From contig CM018695.1 of NCBI GenBank assembly GCA_009363875.1, positions 46,557,935 to 46,621,934 of the forward strand: a DNA stretch of 64,000 bases, read 5' to 3'. Origin of the DNA: Mikania micrantha. Taxonomy: Eukaryota; Streptophyta; Magnoliopsida; Asterales; Asteraceae. Position 1 is the first letter of the stretch. Each line of letters starts with the position of its first letter. The notes under the pieces were generated by a model. It was not told where the DNA came from, searched no databases, and was given only the letters and a program-made list of their open reading frames with translations. Shown piece after piece: positions 22,534-34,703 of the stretch. Made by a program: the position numbers and the translations under genes.

Positions 22534-22926
22534 TTACGAGGAGTTTTGATCAAAGAGATGCGGGTATTTTGTCTTCATTTGATCTTCTCGTTCCCAAGTA
22601 AGTTCTGGTCCGCGTTTAGAATTCCATCTCACCAAAACTATCGGGATACGCTTGTTTTTCAGCTTCTTGACGTCTCTATCCACTATCCTCGCTGGCCTTT
22701 CTACGAAATGCATCGATTCGTCAATACGTACTTCATCGAGGGGTATGTGTAAGTTTTCATCGGCTAAGCACCTTTTAAGGTTTGACACATGAAATGTCGG
22801 ATGTACGTTTGACAGTTTTTCAGGCAGCTCGAGTCGGTAAGCAACTTTACCGATCCTTTATAAGATTTTGAATGGGCCTACGTATCGAGGAGCTAACTTG
22901 CCCTTATTCCCAAAACGAACAACTCT
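22534..22926 (-). pseudogene. Integrase C-terminus of element D (only surviving pol part)
   Basis: Read from 22926 leftwards, the frame gives GNKGKLAPRYVGPFKIL, a stop, then RIGKVAYRLELP, HPTFHVSNLKRC and the chromodomain-like end VRWNSKRGPELTWERED with KYPHLF. It is about 130 residues with one internal stop. At about 22926 the similarity ends abruptly and A+T-rich non-coding sequence starts, which shows a large internal deletion or replacement. The residues match integrase of element C closely. Confidence 0.88.
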
Positions 22927-25099
22927 CTTTGTTACGAGTATAAATTTTGTTCAAATGTTAAAATAGACTATGGTTTGACACGTTCTTGAAATTTTGAATA
23001 AATTAAAATGTTATCGAGTTCAAATATTTAAGTTTCGTATGCAAAAAGTGATTCGTTATATTCCTAAACTTAGTAAGCGATTAGTTAACCCAAAAGAAGT
23101 ATAACCATAAACTCATGGTGAATCATGCTTTTATTAATGATATACTTACAAGTATGAAATCAGAAATGGTCAAAAGCAAAGAAAATTGTAAGTAATTTGG
23201 AAAGCAATTTCAAGGGTTTCTTTGTATGATCATTGTTTTACTATGATCAAAATGTTTATTACAATTTACGTTTGAAAATGAAATGTTGGGAAAGATGGTA
23301 GACAACACTTTCTCCTCTACTTTAGTCTAAATGTTACGGCGTAGATTTTGAACGTGATCCTACTATGTTAACTGGTTGTCAAAGATAAGTTTCCATGATT
23401 TCATATTGGTATTCTACCGTCGTATTGACAAGATTTATATATAGGGTGTATGCCATCCACCATATTATTAATACTTGATAGCTTTTCTCCAGTCAAATCC
23501 TATTGTACTAAAGGTATGATTAAGGTTTGTATTTGTTTTAGAGTCTTGAGGTCATGCATTATTGTAGAGATAAGTGATGACTGCTTTTAGTATAGAGGTT
23601 TCATTATAATGGCTTTTGTTGTTTGTGATTATTACGAATTGCATTGAATGTGACGATCGTCTAATATCCCTTGAATTTATAAGAATTCTTGAATGGAATG
23701 GAATTATGAAAGTGACTATTGAGGTTATTAAACTTTAACTTAACAGATTATAGGTTGTGGTTTTGAAATTTGTAATTTTAACATAACAAGTTTAAACTAG
23801 AATAATGTCAGAGTTGTTGTTTGATGTAACAGAATTGTAGGTTGTTGTATTGGTGTTATGGACTAGAGTCTCCAGATTATGAATTTCTGGTTGAATCAAC
23901 ACATTTAAAGAACTTAAGATAATAAGTTGATGTCTGATTTAGGATTTTAAGTTTAAAGGGGTTCTAATTTAAAACATATGGATGATGTGTTCTTATCTAG
24001 AGTTTGCACACAAATGGTCCTCTTGACTCATAATGTTTTTGGATTAATGGTTGTTTAGTTGTCTCGATATAAATATAATTACTAAGACCATTGATTGACT
24101 CGGTGTAAAAGTACGTTACAAGTCTTAGTATGTATGCAACTAATAGTTTTGATTAAAGAATAGCTTACGCGTAAGTGGTTATCGAATAGGAAATTCAAGT
24201 CCTTGGTCGAGCTTTTGGTTCTACTCCCAATGTAATGTTGGTGATTATGTATTGGGTATACTGTAACCAACCCACCACACCAATAGTACTTGGAAAGCAT
24301 ACCAATAACTTACCAATTCTAACCTAAATTTAAAATACTAATGTGTTTGAATATGATTTGAGGAATCGATTTGATGGATGTTTAAGTGTGAACTCTTAGA
24401 AATTGATTTGAATTAGTTTAAGAATTGTATTTAAAGTTTTATACGATTGTGTTCATTGTCCAGTCCAACAGGATTAGTAGGATTCACATGCACTGTAAAT
24501 TCTCGTTACGTGTGCACCCATAATGAAAATTTACCTTGCATGATCACCCTATCTTTGAACTTGGAACACAATGAGCTGATTAGGAATTCAATAGAATGTA
24601 AATTGGTCTCATCAAAACTATTAGGTTTAATAAGACGTTTAACTTCAATTGATCAGAGTGAAGAAATCTATCCTGTAGAACCATAAACTTTGACTTGATT
24701 GACCTTTTACAATGTCACATAAGGGTTCTTTGCATTTTGCATGTCGTTTTACAGTGTCAAGCTTTAACCTATGAGGTTATCACAAGCCATTCACTTAGTA
24801 TTCTACTTGAATAGTTGGAAGATTATACAAGTATCATGATTCCTAAAATAAAAATTTAAGTTAATTGTTTCAAATTTGAATGTTAAAAGATATTGAAGAT
24901 GATGGTGTCATTAGGAAACTTAGATCATGAATCATAAGTCTAATATCACAAGGTTTTGTTTCAAACGAAAGAATATGTGAAACAAGACATTTTATTTAGG
25001 TTAAGATGATATGAGTATCACCTAAGTTAAATGTCTTAAAGCTTTTTGAATTGTTATTCAAGTATACGGCCATGTGAAGTAAGTAATTACAAAACTTTT
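22927..25099. other. Non-coding internal region of element D
   Basis: About 2.2 kb of A+T-rich DNA with no believable ORF and no pol similarity that I can see. Short phrases recur irregularly (for example aagttgatg, ttgtaggttgt, atcataag). It replaces the gag-pol region expected between the integrase end and the primer binding site. Confidence 0.6.
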
Positions 25100-25890
25100 G
25101 GGTTAAACAATAAATAATTATCAATAATCATATGTATAATGTCTTAGAATTTGGAATTATAGTTTTGAGTGTAAGGATATATGAAATGAAAGTTTTACAC
25201 AAAAATAAAGTATATGTTTTGTGTAAGATTAGATAGGGATGAGGGGTATAACATACACAAGTATGTGACATTGTAACCTTAAATAAATATGATAAATGAT
25301 CGTCACTAATCATGAAGATACTACTTTAGAATTTTGACAACATATGTATAAGTATGTGATATTATAATACCTTAGATATAGAAATGAATCACCATTACTA
25401 ATTTTAGGTATAATATCTTAGAATTATGATATGATATGTATAACATGGGTGACATTTTTATTTTCTTAGATATAAAAATAAATAATCATTATTAATCATA
25501 ATGTCAACAACTCTTCTTGACTTGTGTAGAATGTATATGTATTAGGGATTATAATACCTTAAGTTTAGTGATGAATGAACATCACTAACCATGATGTTAT
25601 AAGATTTCTTTGAATTGTATAAAATGTATAACTAAGTTATATTATGGCTTCTTAGATAAAATCACAGATGAAATGTCATATAATCATAGTATAAGTTTTA
25701 TAGGATTTTTAGAAATTATGACATTATTACATCTTTGATGAAATAAGGAATCACCCTTATAAATTGTAGATGAAATGCTATAAAGTCTTAGTATAACTAT
25801 TATAGGAATTTTAGGAATTATGACACTATTACACCTTAGATGAAACAAGGAATCACCCTTATTAATCATAGATGTAAAGTGTCTAGACTT
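25100..25890. repeat. Degenerate tandem repeat inside element D
   Basis: About seven imperfect units of roughly 95-120 bp share the core: an ataccttaga-like phrase, then atgaat(c/g)atcactaatcatgatg, then ttagaattatgacatatgtataa. The copies are strongly diverged, and the last two (25680-25870) are most alike (ggaatcacccttat). It looks like an old satellite-like expansion within the element. Confidence 0.65.
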
Positions 25891-26199
25891 TGAAGAATGG
25901 TAACCAAAGTTGAATACCTTTGACATATTAGAACTTTGTAGCTTGCGAGACATTTGTCAAGACATGCTTTGGCCTATAAGTGAATATTCTTTCATCGAAA
26001 GTCCGAGGAAAGCTAAACGGCTTTCCTAGACAGGATTATCAACTAACAGTATTTCACCCTTCCAGTTAATACATGTCCGTCTTACAAACTTAGTTTTAAC
26101 GGGAATAATATCACAAAGATTTACACGTACTTTATAGGTGTTTAGAAGAGATAGAAGGATCGCGAATCCCTAAAGTCTACGTAGAGTCCACGAGCTTGC

Positions 26200-26690
26200 G
26201 AGAATGTAGAAAGTTCAGAATGGAAGTTTAATATGAGGTTTGTATTGAGAGTTCACTTTGTAGTAGTTCATAATGTAAGTTCATTAAGGTTTTAATAGTG
26301 AATGTTCATAGTAAGAGTTCAAGGTTAAAGGTTCAATAGTAACGTTCATATGAGATTTCAATAAGAGTTCATTATTAGAGGTTCATAGTGAAGATTTATT
26401 ATAGGTTCGTATTGAAGGTTCATAATGAAGGTTCATAATGATGATTCATTAAAGGTTCAATCCTAAAGTTCATTGTGATGGTTCATTAAAGGTTCAATAG
26501 TTGAGTTCATGATGAGATTCACTAAGAAAGGTTCATTTAGTGAAGGTTCAAAATTGAAGTTCCTTAAGCTAGAGTTCAAGATGAGGATTAACTAAGTAAG
26601 AGTTCATAATGAAAGTTCACTAAGTAAAAGTTCATAATGGAAGTTCACTAAGCAAAGGTTCATATAAGGGTTCATATAAGTAAGTAGCTT
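26200..26690. repeat. AAGGTTCATAATGA-type minisatellite in element D
   Basis: At least 20 short, imperfect units of 15-30 bp built on (a)ggttcata(a)tgaa and agttcactaag. It lies just before the primer binding site end of the element, that is, in the 5' untranslated leader on the transcribed strand. It has no coding content. Confidence 0.75.
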
Positions 26691-26731
26691 AGTTATAGTC
26701 TAGGTCACTATTTCTAATCAACTAATTCCCT

Positions 26732-26736
26732 ATAAC
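26732..26736. repeat. Left target-site duplication of element C (ataac)
   Basis: ataac before the LTR start tgtaacaccc recurs exactly at 38969-38973 after the other LTR's gatgttaca. Confidence 0.93.
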
Positions 26737-29700
26737 TGTAACACCCCGACCGATGGCGGAAACGTCGGGATGCCACGAGGGATGTGTAGATTGTTCAAAA
26801 GCTCGTGGGCATCTAAATTAAGTCATAACATATCATTCAATCAACCAAATTAAATACACAAAAATCATGTCTATCATGAATTAGTTACATCAATTACAAA
26901 AGGGAATTAGCTATCTAACTAAATTCTAATCGCCAGAATTCCAGTTAATTAGCTAAGTCACAGATCCTATATGATGATGTCCAAAAGTGAGAGTTCATCC
27001 TCCTCAACCTACTTAGCTTCATTACCTGAAACATGTAAAAATCAAGTGTCAACTACAAAGTAGTTGGTGAGTAATCATAAGTTTTATATTTAAAAATATT
27101 TTACAAAGGGTTTTAAGAGTTTGTATTTTCTTGATAACATCCACATGAGCACCTGTGAGATAATCCAACACAATATCCAAATACATAATCCAAACACATA
27201 ATCACATAATTCAATAACTCATAGATAATCAATCGTATGTTCAATCAACCAATCACAATCCATCAATATTCTCAATTAGTATAAGTGACAATACATGTAT
27301 CATCGTGCATGACCGAGGTCAATGACAACGACACGCGGACTTGTGGAAACATCCACGTGACAATACATGCAATCATTTAGGGAGACCGAAGTCAACCACA
27401 ACAATGCATGGAGTTATGGAAACATCCACGTGACAATACATGCATTCGTCGCGAATGACACAAAGTCATTAGCTACAACTCATGGAATAGTGACAATACA
27501 TGCAGTCGTTACGAATGACCAAAGTCAATAGTAACAACTCATGGAATATGACGATCCATAACTATGGATCTCATACGAGTAAACAAGTGTCATCCCTGTG
27601 TTATCAAGTCAATATGTAAATTGGTATACATGTTTCACCTCTTAGTTTAAAAACAAAATAGTTTAAAAGGGAGGTTATGAGAACTCACCTGAGTCCTTAG
27701 AATTTGAATTCTTGTAGTATGCGCCCTCGCGTAATATAAATCACAAACAACTCAATCACCTGTATATGTTTTTAACGTTCATAAGCATACGCATTTCGTT
27801 TCAATTGCATGTTCCTTTTTAGATTCTTAAATGTTTAGTTACTTAGCTCATTTATTCAAAGTTAGCTTGTAACTCTTCAAGGTTTATCGATGATTATCAA
27901 TACACTTCGATTTAGATTTATTCCTCTCAATTATCTAATGACAATAATTATTTATAAGCTCATAGGTATAATCTCTCCCCCTCCCCAAGTAGGTATATTC
28001 TAAAAGGAAGGACCCTAATCATATACACAACCACATACTTGCATGTTTAATTATATCCTCTTTTTATGTAAGTTCTCATAATTCTTACTTAAATCATTAA
28101 AGAAGAATGGTGGTATTCTCATATATACATATATCCTCTTTCGTGTGCATGCATGCATGTTGATTTAAAATACCTTTTGCATCTTAAGTTATCATGCTTA
28201 ATCAACTTTTAAAACAATTAATCTCATACTATTTCTATAACTTATTTAATTCACGCACATCCATCATTTATAGCTTGTGTTTATTATGAAAAATTATAAT
28301 AACTTAATAGTGATTTAGATCAGCCCTTGGGATCAGCGAACCTTATGGTTTGGTTGGCCAAGGTTCATGGGTTCTTAGGTTGCAAACAACAAATAGGTTC
28401 GGCCGGTTTTGAAGGGTTCGCAGCTAGGGTTCGGCTGAGGCCATGCAACTGAACCAAGAAGGTTCGGCTAAAGCCCAGGGTTCGCCACTTCTTGGTTCGC
28501 ATAGAGTTCGGCAGCAGGGTCCTGTTGGAACCAGGGTTCGGTTAATTGGTAATAGGTTCGGTCCCTAGGGTTTTCTGCCACCGAAGGTTCGCTCTACCTA
28601 GGGTTTGGCCAAAGGTTCGTGTAAAGGGATAGGTTCGAGGCACCTGCTATGGTTCGGCCTATGGCCATTGGTTCGCCGGATGTAGCTCTGACCCAGGTTC
28701 GGCCAAGTTATTCTCTCGCGAACCCTGCACCATCGGCAGCCCCATTTCACGAACCTGTTATGCTTGGCTGTTCATCACCATCCTCATCAAGTTCTTATAG
28801 ATTTAACACCATTCATGGCTTATATATACGAACACATATGCGTTCTTAAGGTTTTTCAAGCATAACATTCGTTTAAAGCTCACAATTGTAAACCGGTTAT
28901 GGATAAAGTGAGAAACAAAAAAAAAGGCTCAAGATCTACCTCAAATGAGCTGCTAAACGTGGATTTCTTTGTAGATTCTTGTTCTCCTCGATCGCGCGGT
29001 CGTTTAGGCTCCAAGATCTCGTGATTTCATCAAGAATTGACGAAGATAAACTAGAGAGAAGTTGGGTGGGTTTGTGGGTGACGAAAATCAAGTTTTAGAG
29101 AGAGAGAGTTGGTGTGAAAATGAGGAAGAAGGTGGAACCTTCTTCCATATATCGCGTTGTATCCCCGCGTGTCCGGTCTCGTTTTTATCGCGATAATAAT
29201 TAATAAATGCTCGGTTTTCAACGTAAAATACTTTTAAACATAAAATATTCAAATAAATAGTTTTCTTTTTAAATAAAATCATTTTAAATAAATTATTTCC
29301 TAAAACGGTTCCGTTCCATTTTTGTTAAATTAATTATTTAACTAAAATAATTCTTTCGTTTTCATTTTAGGTTATGATTCCTAATAAACGTTTTTAAATT
29401 ATTTTTCTTATTTTAATATCGTTAAATAATATTTAGTTATCTCGTCGAAACGCATTACTCACGTACGTATTCGTAAAGATTGTCACCTTTCCGAATCCAA
29501 CGCTCGTATCGTATTTCGATTCGATTTACGATTTATGGAATATCGTTTCAGAATATTATTCTCAATAATAATATTCGTGTGAATCGTCACCCACGTGAAT
29601 ATATTATTAAGTTAACATTTCTGAAATAATATTCGCGTTTAAGTTATGTTCGTAACCTCACCATCGCGTAATTATTCTTAGTAAAGCTTTCATTATTTTA

Positions 29701-30151
29701 TTGACTTTAATATTATCAATTCCAATCCAAAACCCACTAAACCAAGTCACTGACACATCCATGATAGACCGAAATATGCATATGTATAGGGCATATGCAG
29801 AGGTAGATCGCAACCTCCCCTAATACGTCCCACCGCTATTTCGATAAACCATGACCATGTGTCCTTGACTACGTTTAGCAACCTAACAACTCCTAACTCC
29901 TTTCATTCCAAACCAGAATCCCTGATCCGTGTATTCATCTGTGATAAACACTCTGGTTCTGTTTAGTTGAGTTACAACTAAACCTCCCTGGTTCACGCGT
30001 ATAATAATATGTTCTAAATATGTATAACAATAACAGTGATAATCATCAAATCATGCACCCAGCAATTCATTATCATTAATTAATATTATATCAGGTCGTA
30101 ACAGTATAATCGTACGGATGTACGGACGACCGGAAATACAGTGATGTTACA
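26737..30151 (-). repeat. 3' LTR of element C
   Basis: It is 3415 bp, from tgtaacaccccgaccg to gatgttaca. It contains tandem blocks with tgacaatacatg and aacatccacgtga (27290-27540) and a cluster of about 20 ggttcg units (28330-28760). Bases 27644-29145 look identical to the other LTR, while both outer parts differ at many sites; a block of about 61 bp near 29450-29515 is missing from the right copy. Confidence 0.93.
28340..28760. repeat. GGTTCG repeat cluster in LTR C (left copy)
   Basis: About 20 copies of ggttcg, often as aggttcggc or gggttcgc, with 10-25 bp between them. The second LTR repeats it near 37210-37630. A frame of 66 codons inside it is present identically in both LTRs only because the LTR is duplicated. 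Confidence 0.8.
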
Positions 30152-30162
30152 ATCTCCCCTAG
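30152..30162 (-). other. Polypurine tract of element C
   Basis: Minus strand CTAGGGGAGAT directly precedes the 3' LTR start TGTAACATC. Position and composition fit. Confidence 0.8.
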
Positions 30163-30233
30163 TTAAGGGAATTTCATCCCGAAATTCAACTTGGAGTGAC
30201 CGTAGTGAGTAAATGTAGGTACTTAAGCTTCAT

Positions 30234-31467
30234 CTAATCTTCCTGCTCCCAGGTGAATTCTGGACCACGCTTCGACTCCCAACGTACTTTGACGATTGGA
30301 ATTCTACTGCGTTTGAGTTTCTTAACTTCACGATCCATTATCTCAACTGGGTTTTCAACAAAATACATGGTATCATCGACTCGAATGTCATCGAGTGGTA
30401 CCTGAAGATCTTGATCAGCTAAGCACTTTCTTAAATTGGACACGTGAAACGTTGGGTGCACATTGCTAAGTTCAGGAGGAAGTTCCAACTTGTAGGCAAC
30501 CTTCCCGATCCGTTCAAGGATCTTAAAAGGGCCAACATAACGTGGAGCAAGCTTACCCTTCTTCTGAATCGTACCACTCCTTTCCAGGGCGATACTTTAA
30601 GTAATACCATATCATCAACTTCAAACTCTAAAGGTTTTCTTCGTTTGTTCGCGTAGGTATTCTGTCGACTGCGTGCAGCTAACAGATTGTCTCGGATCTG
30701 GCGGATCTTGTCAGTCGTTTCCTGAATAATCTCGGGAACAGTGATCTGCGATTCACCGACCTTGGTCCAACAAATAGGTGACTGACATTTCTTGCCATAA
30801 AGAGCTTCAAACGGTGCCATGCCAATGCTCGTGTGATAACTGTTGTTATACGAGAACTCAACCAGCGGTAGATGGCTATCCCAGTTGCCACCGAATCGAT
30901 GACACAAGCTCTCAACATGTCTTCCAATGTTTGAATCGTTCGCTCCGTCTGTCCATCCGTTTGAGGATGATAAGCGGTGCTAAGATCCAATCTTGTTCCA
31001 AAAGCTTCATGAAGTGATTCCCAAACTCGTGCCGTGAAACGAGCGTCACGATCGGATATTATGCTTAAGGGAATCCTATGTCGGCTAACGATCTCATCAA
31101 CATAGATACGAGCTAATTTCTGCACAGGGTACATTTCGCGTATCGGTAAGAAATGAGCCGACTTGGTTAATCTATCAACTATCACCCAAATACTATCCTT
31201 ACCGTTTGCGGTTCGTGGGAGTTTAGTAACGAAATCCATGGAAATATTCTCCCACTTCCACATGGGTATTTCCGGTTGTATCAACAATCCCGAAGGTCGC
31301 TGGTGTTCTGCCTTGACTTTAGCACAGTTAAGGCACCTAGACACATATTCAGCAATATCCTTCTTCATTCCGGGCCACCAGTACAAGGCTCTAAGGTCTT
31401 GATACATCTTGTCAGCACCCGGATGAATCGAGTAACGGGACTTATGAGCTTCATCCAAAATCATCAT
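30234..31467 (-). pseudogene. Integrase of element C, near intact
   Basis: Zinc domain from about 31460 (YSIHPGADKMY, then CLNCAKVK), catalytic core with Asp in ISMDFVTKLP, Asp in ISDRDARF and Glu in DGQTERTIQ, then a DNA-binding part and a chromodomain-like end (VRWESKRGPEFTWEQED). Two single-base losses shift the frame, near 30897 (within the core, before GGNWDSHLP) and near 30567 (after VVRF). A TAG at 30234-30236 stands where relatives have Gln, cutting the last residues. The catalytic residues are intact, so damage is recent and light. Confidence 0.9.
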
Positions 31468-31479
31468 CCTAAGATCATC

Positions 31480-31926
31480 CTAGTTAGGTATCCACAACCG
31501 ATTCAAGTAATACATCAAACCATTATCCTTAGTTTCCAATAATACCTCAGCCCCGCAAGACATCTCATTCTTCAAGTTACCCTGAGCCAATGAGTGTTGT
31601 TGGCCTATGAGAACATCATTACGGAGGTTAGTGTGCACTCGGACACTATGGATCTGAACTTGACTCTTGCGACTAAGCGCATCTGCTACTACATTCGCTT
31701 TACCAGGATGGTAGCGAATTTCACAGTCATAATCTTTCAATAGTTCCACCCATCTCCGTTGTCTCATGTTAAGTTCTTTCTGATTGAGAACGTGCTGCAA
31801 ACTTTTATGATCAGTAAAGACCACACACTTTGTGCCATAAAGATAATGTCTCCATATCTTCAAAGCAAACACGACTGCACCAAGTTCCAAGTCGTGTGTA
31901 GTGTAGTTCTTCTCATGAATTTTCAA
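31480..31926 (-). pseudogene. RNase H C-terminal half and tether of element C
   Basis: Continues the RT/RNase H frame after a TAG at 31927-31929. It reads NYTTHDLELGAVVFALKIW, FTDHKSLQHVLNQKELNMR and NVVADALSRKS, the usual RNase H end and linker to integrase. It closes at another TAG (31480-31482). The frame is otherwise open over 149 codons. Confidence 0.9.
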
Positions 31927-32745
31927 CTATCTGGATGCATATGCCACAACCTTTCCCCGTTGCATGAGAACACAACCGAGACCTAGGTTGGATGCATCAC
32001 AATAAACTACAAAATCATCATTTCCATCAGGCAGTGTCAAGACAGGAGCATCACAAAGTTTCTGTTTCAAGGTCTGAAATGCCTCTTCTTGCTTCAGTCC
32101 CCACTCATAAGGTTTATTCTTCTGAGTCAAAGAAGTGAGAGGGACAGCAATCCAGGAAAAATTCGAGATAAACCGCCGATAGTAACCGGCAAGTCCAAGA
32201 AACGATCGAATCTCCGTCGATGTCTTCGGTGTACTCCAATTCTTTACCGCATCAATCTTCGCAGGATCCACGTGAAAACCATTTTCGTTGACTATGTGCC
32301 CCAAGAATTGAACTTCCCTACTACAAAATTCACATTTAGAGAATTTGGCATACAGTCGCTCCTCTCTTAGGATCTCTAAAACCAACTTAAGGTGTTGCTC
32401 GTGTTCTTCTTTGCTCTTTGAGTAGATCAGAATATCATCGATGAATACAATCACAAACTTGTCCAAGTATGGCCTACAAACACGGTTCATGAGATCCATG
32501 AAAACCGCTGGTGCATTGGTAAGGCCGAAAGGCATTACCAGAAATTCATAATGGCCATATCTTGTTCTGAAGGCCTTCTTGGGAATATCATCATCATTTA
32601 CGCGAAGCTGACGATACCCAGACCCAAGATCGATCTTTGAAAACCATGCCGAGCCTTGAAGCTGATCGAAGAGATCATCGATACGCGGCAGTGGATATCG
32701 ATTCTTAATTGTGAGTTTGTTTAGTTCGCGGTAGTCGATGCACAT
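31927..32745 (-). pseudogene. Reverse transcriptase and RNase H start of element C
   Basis: A 272-codon open segment holding almost the full RT: CIDYRELNKLTIKNRYPLP, DLFDQLQGSAWFSKIDL, MPFGLTNAPAVFMDLMNRV, the catalytic FIDDILIYS and the connection FLGLAGYYRRF, then the RNase H start VVYCDASNLGLGCVL. It lies between two in-frame stops (TGA at 32746-32748, TAG at 31927-31929), so it is broken only at its edges. RT copies element RNA into DNA in the particle. Confidence 0.92.
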
Positions 32746-33537
32746 TCAGAATGACCCATCCTTCTTCTTAACAAACAGGACCGGTGCACCCCATGGTGAA
32801 TGGCTCGGGCGAATAAATCCCTTGTCAGTCAGTTCTTGCAGTTGGCTCGCCAATTCCTGTAACTCCGAAGGCGCAAGTCGGTAAGGAGCTTTGGCGACTG
32901 CATTCGCACCAGGTACTAAATCAATTCGAAACTCTACTTGACGTTTTGGTGGAAGACCCGGCAAATCGTCTGGAAATACTTCAGGAAAATCTCTTATCAC
33001 TGGGACGTCTTCAATGCTCTTTCCTTTCTCCTTTTTCTCCACAATATGAGCTAAGAATGCTATACACTTCTTCCTGAGGTACTTATGTGCTTTAGTGCAT
33101 GACATCAGCTTATGACCTTTGCTAGAAGTTTCTCCAAAAACTCTTAAGATTTCACCCGAAGGTAAGGGAATACGAATGTATTTTTCGTGACAAACAATCT
33201 CCGCTTTGTGGGTGGCTAACCAATCCATGCCTATGATAACATCAAAACTACTAAGATGCATAGGTATAAGATCAATTGGGAAAACGTGATCACTTAAGTT
33301 CACAGTACATACATTAACCGGTTTATCTAAGTATGTACGTGTTCTACCAAGCATGCATTCAAAATCATATGAAGCAAAACTCCTATCGGCACCAGATTCA
33401 AATAAGACAGATGCATAAGAGTTGTTGATCAGAAATGTACCGTTGAGCACGTCCTGGTTGGCTTGAGTAGCTGGAGCATTCAGTTGGAACGCCCGGCCTC
33501 TTGCCACCCTCTGATTGTTCCCGGTCAACTTTGGCAT
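32746..33537 (-). pseudogene. Protease and RT N-terminus of element C
   Basis: A 263-codon open segment. The aspartic protease motif appears as FESGAD rather than the usual DSGAD, so the catalytic Asp is replaced by Glu. The segment then reads FDVIIGMDWLATH and the RT entry region (FPEVFPDDLPGLPP, RQVEFRIDLVPGA, SPWGAPVLFVKKKDGSF). It stops at TGA 32746-32748, where relatives have Arg (CGA would give TGA by one C to T change). The first Met (33537) is within the end of the gag knuckle region, so it is not a real start. Confidence 0.9.
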
Positions 33538-33600
33538 TGATTCCTGAAATGAACCACTTCACCACACTCGTAACAGGCTCTTGCCTGTATAGGTACTTGG
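33538..33600 (-). pseudogene. Gag zinc-knuckle remnant of element C
   Basis: The minus-strand frame reads RACYECGEVVHFRNQCPK just before the protease segment, a CCHC knuckle as in Tekay gag C-termini. Upstream (right) of about 33600 the gag similarity ends abruptly in non-coding repeat sequence. This is all that is left of gag. Confidence 0.85.
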
Positions 33601-34424
33601 AAAATTATATATAGGGCATATGCAGGGGTAGATCGCAACCTCCCCTACACCGTCCCACCACCGTTTCATTGCACCACGATTATGCCCTTTTTAGAATTTA
33701 GGGTGTATCATGTATCTTACCATAGTCTCACTTCACAAACCTTATCCTAGGTAGGGTAATTTTGAGTGAAGTGGTTTCTAGTTCCCTTGGACAATTAGGT
33801 TCGCCTAATGTCTAAGTTCACCTGACATGTAGGTTTGCCTATTTCTAAGTTCACCTAATGTCTAAGTGCACCTGACATTAAAGTTCCCCTAATATCTAAG
33901 TTCACTAAGAATCCATACTAAATCCCAATGTCCCAAAATTATCAATAAGGGTTCATATCATCACTGAGTGCTATTATTGTCACTAAGTGTTCATATCCTC
34001 CCTATAATTTATTCTCATCAAGTGTTCATACCATCACTAAGTGTTAGTATCATCACTATGCATTCATATGTTCACCAAGTGTCTATATCATTATCCAAAT
34101 CTTCAGTCTATCACTAAGTGTTCGTATCGTTCGTTGATCTTATACACCCCACGTGTCCAATATAGGCGTTCATAAATGAGTTTATACGTGTTCATTAAAT
34201 ATGATTATCCAAATGTCAATCCAAACTAACCTTAACCAACATACTGTCAACAGTCCATCATTAACAACATTACAACAATTCCTAGTAATATCATAATAGT
34301 ATCCTATGTTCCTGACACTGACAGACCCCCAATACACTTCAAATGGTATATGTATAGGGCATATGCAAGGGTAGATCGCAATCTCCCCAACACCGTCCCA
34401 CCACCTTTGTAGTATACCACGAGT
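33601..34424. repeat. Non-coding repeat region in place of gag, element C (left part)
   Basis: It contains two copies of a 55-60-bp motif (starting near 33606 and 34345) that also occurs in both LTRs and at 35285. It also has a tandem block of aagttcacctaatgtct units (33785-33910) and a block of atcactaagtgttcata units (33960-34130). No gag-like frame was found on either strand. Confidence 0.75.
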
Positions 34425-34429
34425 ATGTC
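34425..34429. repeat. Left target-site duplication of the TRIM (atgtc)
   Basis: atgtc recurs exactly at 35137-35141 directly after the second terminal repeat. Confidence 0.9.
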
Positions 34430-34700
34430 TGTGACACCTTAGGCAAATCCCACATTGGCCGTGGACAGGAGAGATCCTTGGTTCATATGTAATAACCCGC
34501 CTCTTATACCAACAACGCGTTTTGGGGCTTAATGGTTGTGGATGAGAGGAGAACTCCACAGTTAAGCGTGCTCAGGTGACAACAATCCATGATGGGTGAC
34601 CCCATGGGAAGTTTTCACCCGGGCGACCAAAAAGCAAAGCCGTGAGCTATAATTTGGCAAAGCGGACAATATTGATGGTAAAACGAGGCGGGGTGTTACA
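34430..34700 (+). repeat. 5' LTR of TRIM
   Basis: It runs from tgtgacaccttaggcaaatc to ggggtgttaca and differs from the partner at a small number of sites. Confidence 0.92.
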
Positions 34701-34703
34701 GAA

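Noticed and set aside
34182..34559. 125-codon minus-strand frame
   Set aside because: It crosses the TRIM boundary and has no similarity I can identify.
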